Assembly (NCBI RefSeq): GCF_000189635.1
Contig: NW_002475963.1
Coordinates: 62,001 to 126,000, forward strand
Length of the DNA: 64,000 nucleotides
Direction: 5' to 3'
DNA from: Tetrahymena thermophila SB210
Lineage: Eukaryota > Ciliophora > Oligohymenophorea > Hymenostomatida > Tetrahymenidae
Under the pieces are notes generated by a model that was not told the origin of the DNA, made no database searches, and saw nothing but the letters and a program-made list of their open reading frames with translations. A program made the translations under genes and the position numbers. Below, in pieces: positions 63,001 through 64,000 of this stretch; position 1 is the first letter of the stretch, and each line of letters opens with the position of its first letter.

Positions 63001-64000
63001 ATGAAAAATTTCTAGCCATCATAAACTAATTTGTTTAAAAGCTAATAAAGTTTAGGAAATCATGCTGCTCCTGGCTTTAAAACCTAAGGCACATTAGTGC
63101 AATCTATTTTTCAAAGCAATAATTTAATGAGTACGTAAATGAATTAAAAAACATAAACTTTAATAGCTAATTCTTTGGGAACCTAAAATGAAAACATATT
63201 GAGTTCATCCTACCAAAAAAGTTTATAAAAAACACAAACCCCTCCTAAAAGCAAAAGAACCCTTGCTAGAATGGATTCGCGCTAGGAAAATGACAGTTCG
63301 AACTACTAAGAGGTATTTGAATTATAAAATAATATGAATTCGCGCTTATACAGAAATTTGGCTAACTAAGCAGAAATAAAAAAATATACTGACAGAAATA
63401 AAATATATCAAATAACTGATGAAGAAATCATTTCAAAAAAAATAAATGATGAGCAAGGAATTATCAAAAAAGAGTTTATGATGAAGTAGCAAGAATATAA
63501 ATTTAAAAAAGATAAGTATGAAGATCCTGAATTTAAAGCTAGCGATTAACCCTTAGGGTACAAAGGGAACTCAAACAATTTTTAATGGATGAGATTGCAT
63601 CAATTAACTTAAAAGAAAGACCTATTCCCTACTGAGCCCTACATTTTTAAGGATGAATTAAACTCTAACCATCCAGAGTTAGATAATTTATTTTAATTGT
63701 ATAATGTAATAAGTAGGGCTTCGCACCTTGCAAAAAGACTATTTGAACATTAAAAAGTAAATAATTTAGGAATATACGGAGTATGGATTTTTAAAAATGG
63801 AAAGTGGAAGTGCATAATTTTAGGTAACCACAATTTGAAATAAAAAAACAAAACTTTATTTAGTAGAAATTATTTTATATTTTAGATGATTATGTATTAG
63901 TTAAGATTGATGAAAACACACCTTGTTTATATTACCCTTCTAAATCTGTCATAAAAGAAAACCTTTGGCTCCTCATCCTCGAGAAGGCTCTTGCAAAAGC
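63001..64000 (+). CDS. Calpain-like protein, N-terminal part
   Basis: Runs off the window end. One intron, 63824-63885, in phase 1. The first 150 residues are Ser/Gln/Asn-rich. From about residue 200 the sequence follows the calpain protease core: LFPTEPYIFKDEL, then AKRLFEHQKVNNLGIYGVWI, FKNGKWKCIILDDYVLVKID, NTPCLYYPSKSV and LWLLILEKALAK. These match the calpain regions around GIYxV, the GxWxxVxVDD strand and the WVxLLEKAYAK helix. The segment that normally carries QGxLGxCWFLAAL with the catalytic Cys is replaced by a shorter LDNLFQLYNVISRASHLA with no Cys, so the protein cannot be a classical Cys protease. The downstream His/Asn sites lie outside the window. Confidence 0.82.

Noticed and set aside
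1-64000. tRNA genes, CRISPR arrays, chromosome breakage sequence, telomeric repeats
   Set aside because: Looked for T-loop-like motifs, regularly spaced repeats, the 15-bp breakage motif and G4T2 repeats; none seen by eye.
1-64000. Frequent in-frame TAA/TAG as evidence of pseudogenes
   Set aside because: They fall at Gln positions within conserved domains of many genes, which is the ciliate code rather than decay.

Overview
The window reads as macronuclear DNA of a ciliate, almost certainly Tetrahymena or a very close relative. Overall base composition is about 80% A+T. TAA and TAG occur throughout clearly conserved reading frames as glutamine codons, and TGA is the only stop. Introns are short, AT-rich and GT-AG. 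The four U6 snRNA genes have the Tetrahymena-type sequence. Because of this code, standard-code reading breaks the true genes into small pieces; gene models here were rebuilt by reading TAA/TAG as Gln, with splice phases checked where possible.

Layout. 0.5-4.6 kb (+): cyclic-nucleotide-binding protein. 5.7-8.7 kb (+): ankyrin/DHHC-type membrane protein whose catalytic tetrad is lost. 9.7-11.5 kb (-): Ser/Thr kinase. 11.7-14.0 kb (-): ZZ plus FW-like protein resembling the autophagy receptor NBR1. 14.55-14.67 kb: a 113-bp transposon-like fold-back element with a perfect 8-bp target duplication. 14.9-18.2 kb (+): ciliate-type unknown. 20.4-24.9 kb (+): three-repeat MYB. 26.5 and 31.9 kb (+): two small four-helix membrane proteins flanking an array of four U6 snRNA genes (all -). 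34.8-37.5 kb (+): an intron-rich gene hidden by its small exons. 38.3-39.6 kb (+): laforin-type glucan phosphatase. 40.4-41.3 kb: a weaker hidden-gene candidate, followed by diverged tandem repeats. 43.0-43.9 kb (-): two small unknowns. 43.9-45.0 kb (+): CDC50/LEM3 flippase subunit. 45.4-48.4 kb (-): coiled-coil protein. 49.1-50.0 kb (+): PITH-domain protein. 50.7-56.6 kb (-): 1,936-residue zinc/coiled-coil protein. 59.3-61.7 kb (+): mitotic B-type cyclin. 63.0 kb to the window end (+): calpain-like protein lacking the catalytic Cys segment.

The genes are ordinary single ciliate transcription units with long AT-rich spacers; I see no operon. Themes are cell-cycle and transcription control (cyclin, 3R-MYB, kinase), glycogen metabolism (laforin), autophagy (NBR1-like), membrane asymmetry (CDC50) and splicing (U6). 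Two enzyme-family members (DHHC, calpain) appear catalytically dead. The most novel items are the G10/C10-ended mini-transposon with its 8-bp duplication, the U6 array with fixed-spacing promoter elements and one compensated copy, the degenerate DHHC protein and the hidden multi-exon gene.
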